A DNA stretch of 64,000 bases from Tellurirhabdus bombi (GCF_021484805.1 NZ_CP090557.1:2368001-2432000), one strand, 5' to 3'. Shown: positions 1 to 9,362, counted from the stretch's first letter. Made by a program: numbers and translations. Notes: generated by a model from the letters alone, not told the origin.

Positions 1-306
1 CAAGGCCAGCAGTTGCCCTTTTTTTACTTCCGAACCGACATCGGCGTGCAGTGATTTAATGAATCCACTCACCTTGGCGTACATATCAACATCGCGAAAA
101 GCGACCAATTCACCCGGAATTTGCAGGGACGAAGCCAATTTACCCCGTTGTAAAGCAAATACTTCCGTCGGAGCAGGAGCTTCGGTTGTCTCCTTTGTCT
201 CCGCTTTACTGTCAGACGAATGACAGCTAGTTAAGGCACTCGCAATAAATAAGCTACCAGCAACAGCCAGCAAACTGAACAAGGATTTATGAGTTGATCG
301 TTTCAT
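1..306 (-). CDS. RND efflux periplasmic adaptor (MFP/HlyD family) lipoprotein, partial
   Basis: Only the first 102 codons are in the window; the gene runs off the left edge. It starts MKRSTHKSLF and has a hydrophobic signal segment ending in a lipobox (ALTSC), so it is probably a lipoprotein anchored in the inner membrane. After an acidic, low-complexity linker it shows the adaptor beta-barrel/lipoyl start: LQIPGELVAFRDVDMYAKVSGFIKSL followed by DVGSEVKKGQLLA, the usual motif of membrane fusion proteins that bridge an RND pump to an outer-membrane channel. Its ATG lies inside the 3' end of the permease gene (20-bp overlap), which implies translational coupling. Here the permease precedes the adaptor, the reverse of the common order; an outer-membrane factor may lie beyond the edge. 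Confidence 0.9.
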   Translation of the reverse strand, partial: MKRSTHKSLFSLLAVAGSLFIASALTSCHSSDSKAETKETTEAPAPTEVFALQRGKLASSLQIPGELVAFRDVDMYAKVSGFIKSLHADVGSEVKKGQLLAL

Positions 307-3300
307 AAGACGATGGCGAGTAGTATTTACTTTCTTTATCTTCAGGATCCAGTGATACTGAATCGGTTGTGGTTTTTTCTTGAACCCAGGCAAATGCCAG
401 CGGTAAAATGTACAAGGCCGCAAACGTAGAGGCAATCAAGCCACCAATTACAGCACGTCCCAGCGGGGCCGCCTGCGAGCCACCCTCGCCCAAACCGGAC
501 GCCATCGGAATCATACCAACCACCATGGCTACGCTGGTCATCAGGATGGGCCGGAGCCGGAGGGAAGCCGATTCTTTGGCCGAGAGCAGCGCGTCGCCGT
601 TTCGCATCCGTAGTTCTTCCGCGTTGGTGACCAGCAGAACGGCGTTGGAAATGGAAACCCCCACGGACATAATCATGCCCATGTAAGATTGCAGATTAAG
701 CGTTGAGCCGGTCAGCATCAGCAGGGCCAGCGAACCGACCAACACGGCTGGAACGGTACACAAAACGACCAGTGAAACTTTAAAGGACTGAAAATTAGCT
801 GCTAACATCAGGAAGATAACCACAATTGCGGTTAAAAGTCCCGTTTGCAGGCTATCCAGCGTTTCGTTCAGGACCTGAGTAAGTCCCGTTACTTTGATCG
901 TCAAACCGCGTGGAAGCTCACCCAGCGAATCGACAGCTTTCTGTACGTCTGTGGCGGCGGTGCCAAGGTCCATGTCGCTCATGTTAGCTGTCACGGACAA
1001 GACAGGAATTGCGCCCAGGTTGTCGTTTTCGCCGTAAGTGGTTCCTTTCTGGATGGTGGCTACATCACTCAAAACCGGGCGATTAGTATTGGGTAAAATA
1101 GGAATCTCACCTACATCATTGACGCTGGTCATCTGGTTTTCAGGTATCTGCACCTGCACGCTGTAGCTCTGCCCGGATTTTGGATCAATCCAGACGCTTT
1201 TCTCCGTGTAGCGGGACGAAGAAGTAGAGGCCGTCAGCGAACGTGAAATTGCCGAAATATCCGTTCCCAACTGAGCCGCCCTTGTTCGGTCAATGGTGAC
1301 GTTAATGGTTGGGTATTTCGTTGCCTGACCAATCTGAACATCCCGCAGATACGAAATCTGGTTTAGTTTGGCAATGATCTTATTGGCGTATTCCTCGTTC
1401 TGTTGTTTATTCTTTCCTGAAATTTTGACCTCAATCGGCGTGGGCGACCCCTGACTAAGAATTTTGTCGGTAAGCTCAATCGGCTCGAAAGAAAGCTTAA
1501 CGTCGGGCAGCGCTTCTTTCATGCGAGCGCGGTATTTATCTTTCAGCTCGTCCATGTCCACGTGGTAATCGTGTTTCAAGCTGACCTGCACCACGCCCTC
1601 CTGCGGACCCGCCATGAACAGGTAAATAGGACTGGTCGAGAACTGGGCTCCGTGCATCCCCACCATGGCCGACGTAATTTCCACATTTTCTTTACCTACC
1701 AGTTCATTCAGCACGCCGATGGCTTTCAGCATCGTTGTTTCGGTTCTTTCCAGTCGGGTGCCATCCGGAGAGCGCAACCGAACCTGAAACTGTCCCGCAT
1801 TACCCCGGGGCAACACGTCCCGGCCAATGGTGGTAATCAGCAGTGCCGCAATGCCCAATCCGACAGCTACGTAGATTAGAACAATTGATCTTCGATAAGG
1901 CAACATCCGCTCCACGAAACGCACAAAACGCGCGCGTACCCGTTCAAAAAAGCTGATTTTTCCGTCGTTGTTGAGATCTACCCGATTAGCTTGGATCTCT
2001 CTTTCCGTGAGGATATCGTGTGGTTCGTGGCCGTTTCCATTAGCTGCCGTAACGCCGTTGGTTTTGAATAGCTTACCGTTAGCCGAAGCATTGTGCGCCA
2101 CCGCCGTTTTCTGCTTGCTGTGCTTATGTTCTTTCATCATCCAGTTGGCCAAGACCGGAACCAGCGTTTGAGACATCAGGTAGGACGTGATCATGGAGAA
2201 ACCAATCGCCAGTGCAAGCGGCAGGAACAAGGCACCCGGAATACCCGTCATGGTGAAAGCCGGAGCAAATACCGCCAGAATACAGAACAAAATGAGCAAC
2301 TTGGAAAAGGCAATTTCCTTACAGGCGTCCCAAATGGCGACGGCCTTGGGTTTTCCCATGTCCAGGTGCTGGTGGATGTTTTCAATCGTTACCGTAGATT
2401 CATCGACCAGAATCCCGATGGCAAGCGAAAGCCCACTCAAGGTCATGATGTTGATGGTTTGCCCAAATAGCGAAAGGAACAAAACCCCGGAAATAATACA
2501 GGTCGGAATGGTGATGATAACAATTAAGGCGCCGCGGGCATCACCTAAAAAAAGCAAGACCATCAAACCGGTCAAAATAGCTCCGATTGCGCCTTCAGTC
2601 AGGAGACTTTCGACCGCATTAATCACGTATACGGACTGGTCGAATGTATACGTTAGCGTAACATCTTCGGGCAGCAGGGACTGGAAGCGGGGGAGGGCCG
2701 CTTTCAGGTTTTGCACCACCTCCCAGGTCGAGGCGTCCGCCGATTTGGTGATGGGCAGGTAAACCGACCGTTTGCCATTGACTAGCACGTAACCCGCCGT
2801 GATGTCTGCCCCGTCTTCAACCGTGGCCACATCGCGCAGGTAAAGGTTTTGCACCGATCCGGTATACAGCGGAATACTCTCAAAATCTTTGAGATTCTGG
2901 ATGGTTGTATTAGCCGGTGTAAAATAATTCAAATCGCCAATCCGCACGTTTCCGGCGGGACTGGCCTGGTTGTTAATCCGCAGGGCGGCTACCAATTGAT
3001 CGGGCGTCAGGTTGTGTGAGCGCAGCAAAGCCGGATCAGCCTTGATCACGATGGTTCGGGAGTTACCGCCAAAAGGAGCGGGAGCCACCAATCCCGGGAT
3101 AGCACTAAACCCGGAGCGAATATAGACGTTGGCTAAATCCTGTAATTCGTTGTTGGTGCGTTTGGGACTGCTCAAAACCAACTGGCCGACGGGCAGGGTC
3201 GACGCATCAAAACGCAGAATGAAAGGCGGCTGCGAGCCCGGCGGAAAGATAGCCTGCGCCCGATTTGAATAAGCTGTAACTTCGGCGGCGGCCTGGGCCA

Positions 3301-3601
3301 TGTTGGTCCCTTCGTAAAAGGTCAACTTGAGCAGCGTCAAGCCCTGAATATTTTTCGTCTCAATGCTTTTTACCCCGGATACATAAAGCAGAAGGTTTAC
3401 GTATTGTTTCCCGAAAAAAGACTCCATCTGATTGGGCGTATACCCCCCAAACGGTTGAGAAATGTAAATAACCGGCAGATTCAGGTTCGGGAAAATGTCA
3501 ATCTTGATGTTGCGAACGGCATTGATCCCGAAAAAAAACAGGCTGGCTACCAAAACCAGAATTGTAATTGGCTTACGTAACGCGGATCGTATTAAATTCA
3601 T
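287..3601 (-). CDS. RND multidrug efflux permease (AcrB/HAE1-like)
   Basis: Inner-membrane proton-driven pump subunit of 1104 aa, the usual length of AcrB-type permeases. The N-terminal TM helix (about residues 10-30) is followed by the first porter loop (GGYTPNQMESF). TM4 carries the proton-relay acids as Asp400-Glu401 in ILVDESTV, where AcrB has Asp-Asp. The position of AcrB Lys940 in TM10 is Ser985 (VSISNAVLLV), so the relay differs from AcrB. The cytoplasmic linker between the two halves (about residues 500-565) is long and holds a full EF-hand-like loop, DLNNDGKISFFE (residues 542-553). It follows the GntR regulator on the same strand and precedes the adaptor. Substrate cannot be told from sequence. 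Confidence 0.95.
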   Translation of the reverse strand: MNLIRSALRKPITILVLVASLFFFGINAVRNIKIDIFPNLNLPVIYISQPFGGYTPNQMESFFGKQYVNLLLYVSGVKSIETKNIQGLTLLKLTFYEGTNMAQAAAEVTAYSNRAQAIFPPGSQPPFILRFDASTLPVGQLVLSSPKRTNNELQDLANVYIRSGFSAIPGLVAPAPFGGNSRTIVIKADPALLRSHNLTPDQLVAALRINNQASPAGNVRIGDLNYFTPANTTIQNLKDFESIPLYTGSVQNLYLRDVATVEDGADITAGYVLVNGKRSVYLPITKSADASTWEVVQNLKAALPRFQSLLPEDVTLTYTFDQSVYVINAVESLLTEGAIGAILTGLMVLLFLGDARGALIVIITIPTCIISGVLFLSLFGQTINIMTLSGLSLAIGILVDESTVTIENIHQHLDMGKPKAVAIWDACKEIAFSKLLILFCILAVFAPAFTMTGIPGALFLPLALAIGFSMITSYLMSQTLVPVLANWMMKEHKHSKQKTAVAHNASANGKLFKTNGVTAANGNGHEPHDILTEREIQANRVDLNNDGKISFFERVRARFVRFVERMLPYRRSIVLIYVAVGLGIAALLITTIGRDVLPRGNAGQFQVRLRSPDGTRLERTETTMLKAIGVLNELVGKENVEITSAMVGMHGAQFSTSPIYLFMAGPQEGVVQVSLKHDYHVDMDELKDKYRARMKEALPDVKLSFEPIELTDKILSQGSPTPIEVKISGKNKQQNEEYANKIIAKLNQISYLRDVQIGQATKYPTINVTIDRTRAAQLGTDISAISRSLTASTSSSRYTEKSVWIDPKSGQSYSVQVQIPENQMTSVNDVGEIPILPNTNRPVLSDVATIQKGTTYGENDNLGAIPVLSVTANMSDMDLGTAATDVQKAVDSLGELPRGLTIKVTGLTQVLNETLDSLQTGLLTAIVVIFLMLAANFQSFKVSLVVLCTVPAVLVGSLALLMLTGSTLNLQSYMGMIMSVGVSISNAVLLVTNAEELRMRNGDALLSAKESASLRLRPILMTSVAMVVGMIPMASGLGEGGSQAAPLGRAVIGGLIASTFAALYILPLAFAWVQEKTTTDSVSLDPEDKESKYYSPSSYETINS
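1943..1978 (-). other. EF-hand-like calcium loop inside the RND permease linker
   Basis: Codons 542-553 of the permease encode DLNNDGKISFFE. Positions 1, 3, 5, 9 and 12 are D, N, D, S, E, with Gly at 6 and Ile at 8, so all canonical EF-hand loop positions are met. The stretch is followed by a basic/aromatic helix (RVRARFVRFVERML) that leads into the second TM half. AcrB itself has no such loop. Calcium binding is inference. Confidence 0.6.
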
Positions 3602-3690
3602 AACTCAACTAACCTGGTTGTATGGTTTTAAGTGCAGCTTTCCCTCTATGAACCCCTCTAATTGAATAAAACCCAATTTTTTCCAGAATA

Positions 3691-3709
3691 CATCATATCA
3701 TCTGATGAT
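3691..3709. promoter_or_regulatory. Candidate GntR operator upstream of the efflux permease
   Basis: The block CATCATATCATCTGATGA is identical to one at the start of the GntR gene. Its core TCATC-T-GATGA is a perfect dyad. It lies about 90 bp before the permease start, on the promoter side. GntR/FadR proteins bind short dyads of this size, so this is a likely operator for the regulator encoded next door. Confidence 0.6.
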
Positions 3710-3721
3710 TGCTCCTAAAAG

Positions 3722-4396
3722 TTAACGAATTTGCCCCGTAATCTTAGCGGCCCAATACCAGGCTTTCTGCGGGTTCTGGTCGATAATGCTTTGCAAAAGC
3801 GCCGTGTGCAGGCTTTGTTTGCTCAGCAGCGTCTCGGTGGTGATAAAGACGGCCATGAAGGATTTCTTCATTTTGTTGGCAATAATTTTGTACAAATCGA
3901 CCAAAACCTCGTTTTTCGCGGCCCTTGCGAGCGTAATGTGAAATTCAATATCCGCTTCGATGCATTCCTCCGGCTTGTTTTGCAGAGCCGCTTCGTGCCG
4001 CTTTTGCAGGTAGTGCTTCATCAACTGAATGTCTTCTTCTGTGCGATTCGAGGCCGCTTTTTCCGCAATTTTCAGCTCCAATAACTGACGCACCTCGTTG
4101 AGGTCGTCGCCTTCCGCGCGTTGCAAACTTTGCTGAAAAGGCTCAATGGCGTTTTGCCGCAATTCGACAAACGTGCCCAGACCCTGCTGTACACGCACCA
4201 GCCCGCTATTAGCTAGCATTCGGATCGCCTCCCGAATGGTCGAACGGCCAACGCCGAACTGAAGCATCAACTCCGGTTCAGTAGGTAACTTGTCGCCAAC
4301 CGTATATTGACCCGAAGTGATTTGTTGCTGGAGATTATGAACGACAGCATCGGCCAGGCTGTAGCGCTTTAATAAAGTGGTGTCCTTATTCATCAT
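3722..4396 (-). CDS. GntR-family (FadR/FCD subfamily) transcriptional regulator
   Basis: About 224 aa. The N-terminal winged helix-turn-helix is classical GntR: LADAVVHNLQQQI, then GDKLPTEPELMLQFGVGRSTIREAIRMLANSGLVRVQQGLGTFV. The rest is an all-helical FCD ligand domain with its ADIEFHITLARAAKNE signature. It stands just upstream of the efflux genes on the same strand, and identical palindromes precede both units, so it probably controls the pump and itself. Start choice: an ATG at 4423 would make the operator part of the coding region and sits directly against a terminator hairpin; the tandem ATGs at 4396 and 4393 follow the operator and a TATCTTTA element and are preferred. The ligand is unknown. 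Confidence 0.9.
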   Translation of the reverse strand: MMNKDTTLLKRYSLADAVVHNLQQQITSGQYTVGDKLPTEPELMLQFGVGRSTIREAIRMLANSGLVRVQQGLGTFVELRQNAIEPFQQSLQRAEGDDLNEVRQLLELKIAEKAASNRTEEDIQLMKHYLQKRHEAALQNKPEECIEADIEFHITLARAAKNEVLVDLYKIIANKMKKSFMAVFITTETLLSKQSLHTALLQSIIDQNPQKAWYWAAKITGQIR

Positions 4397-4408
4397 ATCA
4401 TCTGATGA
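4391..4408. promoter_or_regulatory. Candidate GntR operator at its own gene start
   Basis: Second exact copy of the 18-bp block with core dyad TCATC-T-GATGA. It overlaps the preferred start codons and lies immediately downstream of TATCTTTA (4410-4417, minus strand), a near match to the Bacteroidetes -7 element TAnnTTTG. That placement fits autorepression. Confidence 0.6.
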
Positions 4409-4423
4409 ATAAAGATAAAACAT

Positions 4424-4457
4424 AAAAAAATGCTATTCGGTGTAATAGCATTTTTTT
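4424..4457. terminator. Bidirectional intrinsic terminator
   Basis: A-tract, then the stem AATGCTATT / AATAGCATT with a 6-nt loop, then a T-tract. It would end leftward transcripts of the 4486-5688 gene before the GntR gene. Confidence 0.8.
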
Positions 4458-4485
4458 ACAAAAAGATCTAGGTATTGTCCGAAAA

Positions 4486-5688
4486 TCAAAGTGAAAACCG
4501 TCTTTTTAAAATTTCGATCAACATGGCTACTTCGTCGCTGCTCATGTCCCACATGTACTGGGCTGCATAACGGTACGAAATCAGGTCGCGGGCCTGGTCG
4601 TAGGTAGAAGCGCGGTCCAGCTCTTCGATGGCCTGATTGTATGAATTGGCGTTTCCGTTGAAAAGCTGGTTGATGAACATAAATTTCTGGTTCAGCGAAA
4701 TGCTTTTCGAAATGCTTTCAATTGGAGCCCGGTAAAACGATTCGCCGATGGTAGGTGGTCCCGTTGGGGCTTCGTCGTCGGTCTGGGGTGCCGACGGAAT
4801 ATCGGGCGTATGGTGCGTTGTTTCAATCCGGGTGGACGCATGACTTGTTTGCATCGAAGGCGAAGACGGCTCCGTGGACGACGAATTGCCCAGAAAAAGC
4901 GCCCCGCCCGACGAGCCAGAACTCAGCGTTTCGGAAACAACCGGGCTAGGCTGAAACGTTGGCGCTGCCTTTTCGGAATTGTTGTTTTCCAGATCGGTTT
5001 CAAAGAACGAACGATTGGCTACGGGAGCCAGCGGTGGCTGCGGATGGTAGTCTGGTGCCGATTTACGAAGCAATACCGACTGGTCGAGCAACACTTTTTC
5101 GGAAAACTGCGCGATGTATTTATCCGGCTTTTCGAGTTCGCGGGAGCGCTGCGTCATGATCTCATCCAGTACGTTCAGGGCGTGATTCACGTAAATGAAA
5201 TCCTTGCCTTTCATGCGCTCCTCCAACGCTGTCGGAACAAACTTATTAATTTGGGTATAGCGGTTCAGGTTCCGAACGGCCTCCGCCGTCAGCATAAAAT
5301 CAGGCTGGTTGCGGAGGGCTTCATCGAAGTAATTCCGTGGGTCGAACAGCAACGTCAGGGTCTTGCGGGTAGCATCTGCCAGCAGGGGTTCGAGGTGTTC
5401 CCGCCGCATACAAATATGCTGCGAAACCGTGTTCATAAAAGCCTGCAAGGCCTGCTGAACTTCGGGGTTTTCAAAATCAAAAAAAGGACTGCGGAAGCGT
5501 TCGGCATCAGCACGCCATTTTTCGGATAAAGTACTAATGACAAATAAATTAACTTGCCCAATAGGGGATAATTTTAACAATTCCTGACCCGAGATAACGG
5601 TATGGGTAGCAAAAAAATCACCAGCTATTTTACGGGCGTATGACTTACTATATTCGGAGAGAGAAGATGAATTGAACTTGTTCGACAT
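4486..5688 (-). CDS. Uncharacterised protein, disordered middle region
   Basis: About 400 aa from ATG at 5688 (MSNKFNSSSL); the reading frame stays open upstream to 5814 but that extension looks non-coding. No signal peptide or TM segment. Residues about 1-220 are helical, rich in polar and aromatic residues (FRSPFFDFENPEVQQALQAF, RKTLTLLFDPRNYFDEAL). The middle (about 225-330) is Ser/Thr/Pro-rich and probably disordered. The last 80 residues are helical again and end in EVAMLIEILKRRF. I do not recognise the family; by its look it is a cytoplasmic protein of lineage-restricted type. It is divergent from tdk and is the last gene before the terminator at 4424. Confidence 0.75.
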   Translation of the reverse strand: MSNKFNSSSLSEYSKSYARKIAGDFFATHTVISGQELLKLSPIGQVNLFVISTLSEKWRADAERFRSPFFDFENPEVQQALQAFMNTVSQHICMRREHLEPLLADATRKTLTLLFDPRNYFDEALRNQPDFMLTAEAVRNLNRYTQINKFVPTALEERMKGKDFIYVNHALNVLDEIMTQRSRELEKPDKYIAQFSEKVLLDQSVLLRKSAPDYHPQPPLAPVANRSFFETDLENNNSEKAAPTFQPSPVVSETLSSGSSGGALFLGNSSSTEPSSPSMQTSHASTRIETTHHTPDIPSAPQTDDEAPTGPPTIGESFYRAPIESISKSISLNQKFMFINQLFNGNANSYNQAIEELDRASTYDQARDLISYRYAAQYMWDMSSDEVAMLIEILKRRFSL

Positions 5689-5848
5689 AACAAAATCTCG
5701 TTGCTTTGTAAAGATATAGGTTTCAGAATGAATCTTGTGGGTATTGGATAAAATTATCAGGATCAGGTTTATTCCGTGCCTACCAAAAAGAATGCCATTT
5801 GAAATCAGCGTCATTGAGTTTCATCAACCACTGAAACGAGCATAGCCT

Positions 5849-6472
5849 ATGTTTATTGAGCCAAGTCGGCGAAGAGAACCACCGCACTTGCGGACGGGTT
5901 GGATTGAGGTTATTTGCGGGTCTATGTTTTCGGGCAAAACAGAAGAGCTTATCCGACGGCTTAACCGCGCCTTTATTGCTAAATTATCCGTGCAGATTTT
6001 CAAGCCTGCCATCGATACGCGCTACCACGAGATGAATATTGTCTCGCACAACGACAGCGTTATCCAGTCCCGGCCCGTGCAGTCGGCCCAGCAGATCTTC
6101 GAGCTGGCGGGCGATAGTGAAGTTGTGGGGATCGACGAGGCGCAGTTCTTCGATGATAAAGAATTACTGGAAGTTTGTAATCTCCTTGCTAACAGCGGAA
6201 AACGGGTTATTCTCGCCGGGCTGGACATGGATTTTGAAGGCAAGCCTTTTGGCTGTATGCCGCAGTTGATGGCCATCGCAGAATACGTAACGAAGGTACA
6301 CGCCATTTGCGTGGTCTGCGGCGACATTGCGAGTTATTCCTACCGGCTGGTGACTTCCAAAGAAAAAGTATTGCTGGGCGAAACCGATAGCTACGAAGCC
6401 CGCTGCCGCCGCTGCTTCCAGTTAGGCGAAAAGGCCGGAAGCAAAGAGTGGGTTTATGAGAATAACGATTAA
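5849..6472 (+). CDS. tdk: Thymidine kinase (type II)
   Basis: Cytosolic salvage enzyme, thymidine + ATP to dTMP; 207 aa, normal for the type II family. The P-loop GSMFSGKT ends at Lys30-Thr31. The Walker B-like segment [10 protein letters not shown] carries the catalytic Glu. The lasso/zinc region shows CVVCGD and CRRCF, the four zinc cysteines, and the thymidine-binding YSYRL segment. The N-terminal 17 residues before the first strand are longer than in E. coli but the start is the only good ATG. It stands alone: divergent neighbour on the left, convergent rhamnosidase on the right. Confidence 0.96.
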   Translation: MFIEPSRRREPPHLRTGWIEVICGSMFSGKTEELIRRLNRAFIAKLSVQIFKPAIDTRYHEMNIVSHNDSVIQSRPVQSAQQIFELAGDSEVVGIDEAQFFDDKELLEVCNLLANSGKRVILAGLDMDFEGKPFGCMPQLMAIAEYVTKVHAICVVCGDIASYSYRLVTSKEKVLLGETDSYEARCRRCFQLGEKAGSKEWVYENND

Positions 6473-6501
6473 AAACTGATTTTCAGACATAAATAGCTTT
6501 T

Positions 6502-6545
6502 AAAATAAATCTGGGCCACGCTTGATAGGGGCCTGGATTTATTTT
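6502..6545. terminator. Terminator-like hairpin between tdk and the rhamnosidase
   Basis: A 16-bp stem (two G-U pairs when read as RNA) from AAAATAAATCTGGGCC and GGCCTGGATTTATTTT, with a 12-nt loop. It overlaps the rhamnosidase stop codon and lies between convergent genes. The T-rich ends are in the stem rather than after it. Confidence 0.5.
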
Positions 6546-9298
6546 ACCCGGAAATTATATGCGCCGGATGTTACCTCAAAGACGGCATTGCCTCCTTCCA
6601 TCTTGACAAAGCGGACGCCTGGAGCCAAAGAAGCCTGACTGCGTCCTTCCCGAACCGCTTTCTGATCGGTAGCCGGAATATAAAGGGTCGCTCGGGTGTT
6701 ACCCGGAACCGTTACTTTCCAGTTGAACTTGCCGCCCTTGCGTTCCCATTCGCTGCCAATGCGTCCGTGAAACGATTCAAACGAGGAAGTTACGCTGGTG
6801 AGATCACCGGTTATCGTTGGTTTCATGATGATGCGCTTAAAGCCCGGTTCTTCCGCTTTGATGCCCGCCAGATTTTCGTACATCCAGATAATTAAATCGC
6901 CAAGAAGCATGACGTGGTTTCCCGAATTCATGGCCGGATTGGCCGTATTGCCGTTCCAAAGCTCCCAGATGGTTGTCGCTCCGTTTTGGATCATGTATCC
7001 CCAGCTTGGGTAGTCGGTATTGGTCGCAATGCGGTACGCCAGGTCGGGCCGGCCATTATCGCTGAGGGTTCGCATAAGCCACTGGGCACCCACCAGACCC
7101 GTACTGATGTGGCCCTTGTGCTCAACCGTGGTTCGCTCAACCAATTGTTCAAAAACGCCGCTTCGCAGTTCCTCGGGGGCCAGGCCGTAAGCCAGCGCAA
7201 ATAAATTGGCCGTAGCCGTATTGTTTGAGTAAAACTGCCGATCTCTGTTCAGGAATTTATCGTTAAAGGCTTTTTTGACGTGTCCCGCCAACTCGGCAAA
7301 CTCCCGTTTATCGGCTGAATTTCCCGTGATTTCCGCGAACTGCTCCATGATGGTGAGCATGTTGTAGTAGAAAGCCGTTCCCAGAAAAGTGCCATCCGTT
7401 TTGCGCTTTGGATCCTGGGAGTGAATCAGCTCCGGCGATTCGGGGGGCATGCACCAGTCACCGTACGTATCCTTGGTCATGATGTAGTCTTTCATGTACT
7501 TGGTACGCATGTGGGTCAGCCATTTTTTCATGGATGGATAATGCTTGCGGATGGGCACATCATCGCCGTACTGCTCGTATAACATGTTGGCAATGATGAT
7601 ATAAGCTGCGGGCCAGGTCATGTTATCAGAATACATTTTCCAGTAGGCGGGCGCTACGTCGGGGATGCTGCCGCTTTCGAGCTGGGCATCTTCAATATCG
7701 GTCAGCCATTTGGCGTACAGGTCATGGTGACCAAAAACAAAACTTTCACCTTTCGATCCGATAGCGCGGTCGCCGAGCCAGCCCATGCGCTCATCGCGTT
7801 GTGGACAGTCGGTCGGCATACCCCGGTAATTGCCGCGAATCCCCCAGAAGGCATTTTTATAAAGCTGATTCAGCAACGAATTGGACGAAGCAAACGAGCC
7901 AACAATGGGCAGGTCGTCGTGCACCACCCGGCCTTCCAGACTGTTCACGGTCGGCGTGCCGGGGAAGCCCGTAATTTCGACGTAGCGGAAGCCGTGGTAC
8001 ACAAACCGGGGTTCCCAGACTTCCTCGCCGTCTCCTTTAAGCGTATACACATCGGTTACTTTGGCCGACCGCAAATTATCCAGGTACAAAGTCCCATCTT
8101 CGTTGACACGCTCGGCAAAGCGAAGCGTCACTTTTGTGCCACGTGGCCCCCTGACGTGCAAACGTGCCCAGCCAACCAGATTCTGGCCCAGATCAACGAT
8201 GAACGTGTCCGGCTTTACTTCCTTAATTGCCTGTGCCTTCAGGGTCTCCGTCACCCGAATCGGGGGCGTAGGCTGGCTTTCCAATACCTGACTGGGTACG
8301 GAAACAAGTTGGGCTTTTAGCCATTGGCTATCGTTGTAACCAGCCGTTTCCCAGCCGCTTAGTTCTTTGGTGGCGTCGTATTCTTCCCCGTCAAATTCGT
8401 TGTTGGCAACAATGGGACCGGCGGCGGTTACTTTCCAGGATTCATCGGAGATCAGGCGCTCCGTGCTGCCATCCTCGTACGTCACTTCGATTTGCAGACG
8501 CATTTTGGGGAAGCCATAGTGCGCAATTTCTGGTAACTCTTTGTAACCCCAGCGTAAAGTATAGAAACGTCCGTTGCCGAGCAGCATTCCCAGTGCGTTG
8601 CGTCCCTGCTTGAGGTAGTTGGTTACGTCGTAGGTATTGTAAAAAATACGTTTGTTGTAATCGGTTGGAGCCGGAGCCAGCACGGCGTCCCCGACTTTGC
8701 GGCTGTTGAGATACAGTTCGTACACGCCGAGTCCACTGACGTAGGCGGTTGCTTTGCGGATTTTTTTTGGCAGATCGGCTTCTTTCCGGAAATACCGCGC
8801 TGCAACGCGGGTGAAAACGTCCTTTGGCTTTTCCCAGGCGAAAGAAGAATCCAGGCCGGTCCACTTGGCCGACCAGTCGGAAGGCCGCAAAAGACCCATT
8901 GTCCAGGAGGCAGGTTCGCTCCAGACCTCGGTATCTTTCATGGTCTTTACGTTTACTTTCCAGTAACAGGCCCGGCGGCTTTCCAGGGGCTTTCCGCCGT
9001 AGGGTATAAACACAGATTGCTCGCTTTTAACCACGCCCGAGTCCCACAAATCGCCCTCGTTGGCCGCCAGTTTTTCCGGCGTTGAGGCAACCAGAATCTG
9101 GTACGACTGCTGTTCAATCTCCCGAATTGGTGATTTCCGAGCCGAGCTGCTGATTTGCCAGCCAAGCCGGGGTTGCGCCACGTCGATGCCGAGTGGATTC
9201 GCTTGATTTTCGCAGCGAAGGTTTGTAACAAGAATGCCTTTCTGCGCCCAGGCTGTCAAGACCGTGAGCGTAAGCAAAGAAGCCAGAAGAAATCGCAT
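6539..9298 (-). CDS. Secreted alpha-L-rhamnosidase (GH78)
   Basis: 919 aa with a cleavable signal peptide (MRFLLASLLTLTVLTAWA). Family order is intact: an N-terminal Ig-like region (VTNLRCENQANPLGIDVAQPRLGWQI), the carbohydrate-binding domain (AYVSGLGVYELYLNSRKVGD; DYNKRIFYNTYDVT), a beta domain, then the (alpha/alpha)6 catalytic barrel with GMPTDCPQRDERMGWLGD near residues 490-510, which carries catalytic-region acids, and a C-terminal beta-sandwich. It removes terminal alpha-L-rhamnose from plant glycosides, pectin side chains or bacterial polysaccharides, in the periplasm or outside. No SusCD pair is adjacent, so the polysaccharide target is not shown by context. The small lipoprotein gene lies upstream on the same strand. 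Confidence 0.95.
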   Translation of the reverse strand: MRFLLASLLTLTVLTAWAQKGILVTNLRCENQANPLGIDVAQPRLGWQISSSARKSPIREIEQQSYQILVASTPEKLAANEGDLWDSGVVKSEQSVFIPYGGKPLESRRACYWKVNVKTMKDTEVWSEPASWTMGLLRPSDWSAKWTGLDSSFAWEKPKDVFTRVAARYFRKEADLPKKIRKATAYVSGLGVYELYLNSRKVGDAVLAPAPTDYNKRIFYNTYDVTNYLKQGRNALGMLLGNGRFYTLRWGYKELPEIAHYGFPKMRLQIEVTYEDGSTERLISDESWKVTAAGPIVANNEFDGEEYDATKELSGWETAGYNDSQWLKAQLVSVPSQVLESQPTPPIRVTETLKAQAIKEVKPDTFIVDLGQNLVGWARLHVRGPRGTKVTLRFAERVNEDGTLYLDNLRSAKVTDVYTLKGDGEEVWEPRFVYHGFRYVEITGFPGTPTVNSLEGRVVHDDLPIVGSFASSNSLLNQLYKNAFWGIRGNYRGMPTDCPQRDERMGWLGDRAIGSKGESFVFGHHDLYAKWLTDIEDAQLESGSIPDVAPAYWKMYSDNMTWPAAYIIIANMLYEQYGDDVPIRKHYPSMKKWLTHMRTKYMKDYIMTKDTYGDWCMPPESPELIHSQDPKRKTDGTFLGTAFYYNMLTIMEQFAEITGNSADKREFAELAGHVKKAFNDKFLNRDRQFYSNNTATANLFALAYGLAPEELRSGVFEQLVERTTVEHKGHISTGLVGAQWLMRTLSDNGRPDLAYRIATNTDYPSWGYMIQNGATTIWELWNGNTANPAMNSGNHVMLLGDLIIWMYENLAGIKAEEPGFKRIIMKPTITGDLTSVTSSFESFHGRIGSEWERKGGKFNWKVTVPGNTRATLYIPATDQKAVREGRSQASLAPGVRFVKMEGGNAVFEVTSGAYNFRVK

Positions 9299-9362
9299 AG
9301 GAGGAATAAGACAAATCTGGCGCCTAAAATATGGATTTCAAGCTGGAAAGACTATCCCGCAC

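Noticed and set aside
287-4423. RND efflux genes as the exporter of the NRPS/PKS product
   Set aside because: They are about 6 kb away, oppositely oriented, behind their own regulator, with four unrelated genes in between.
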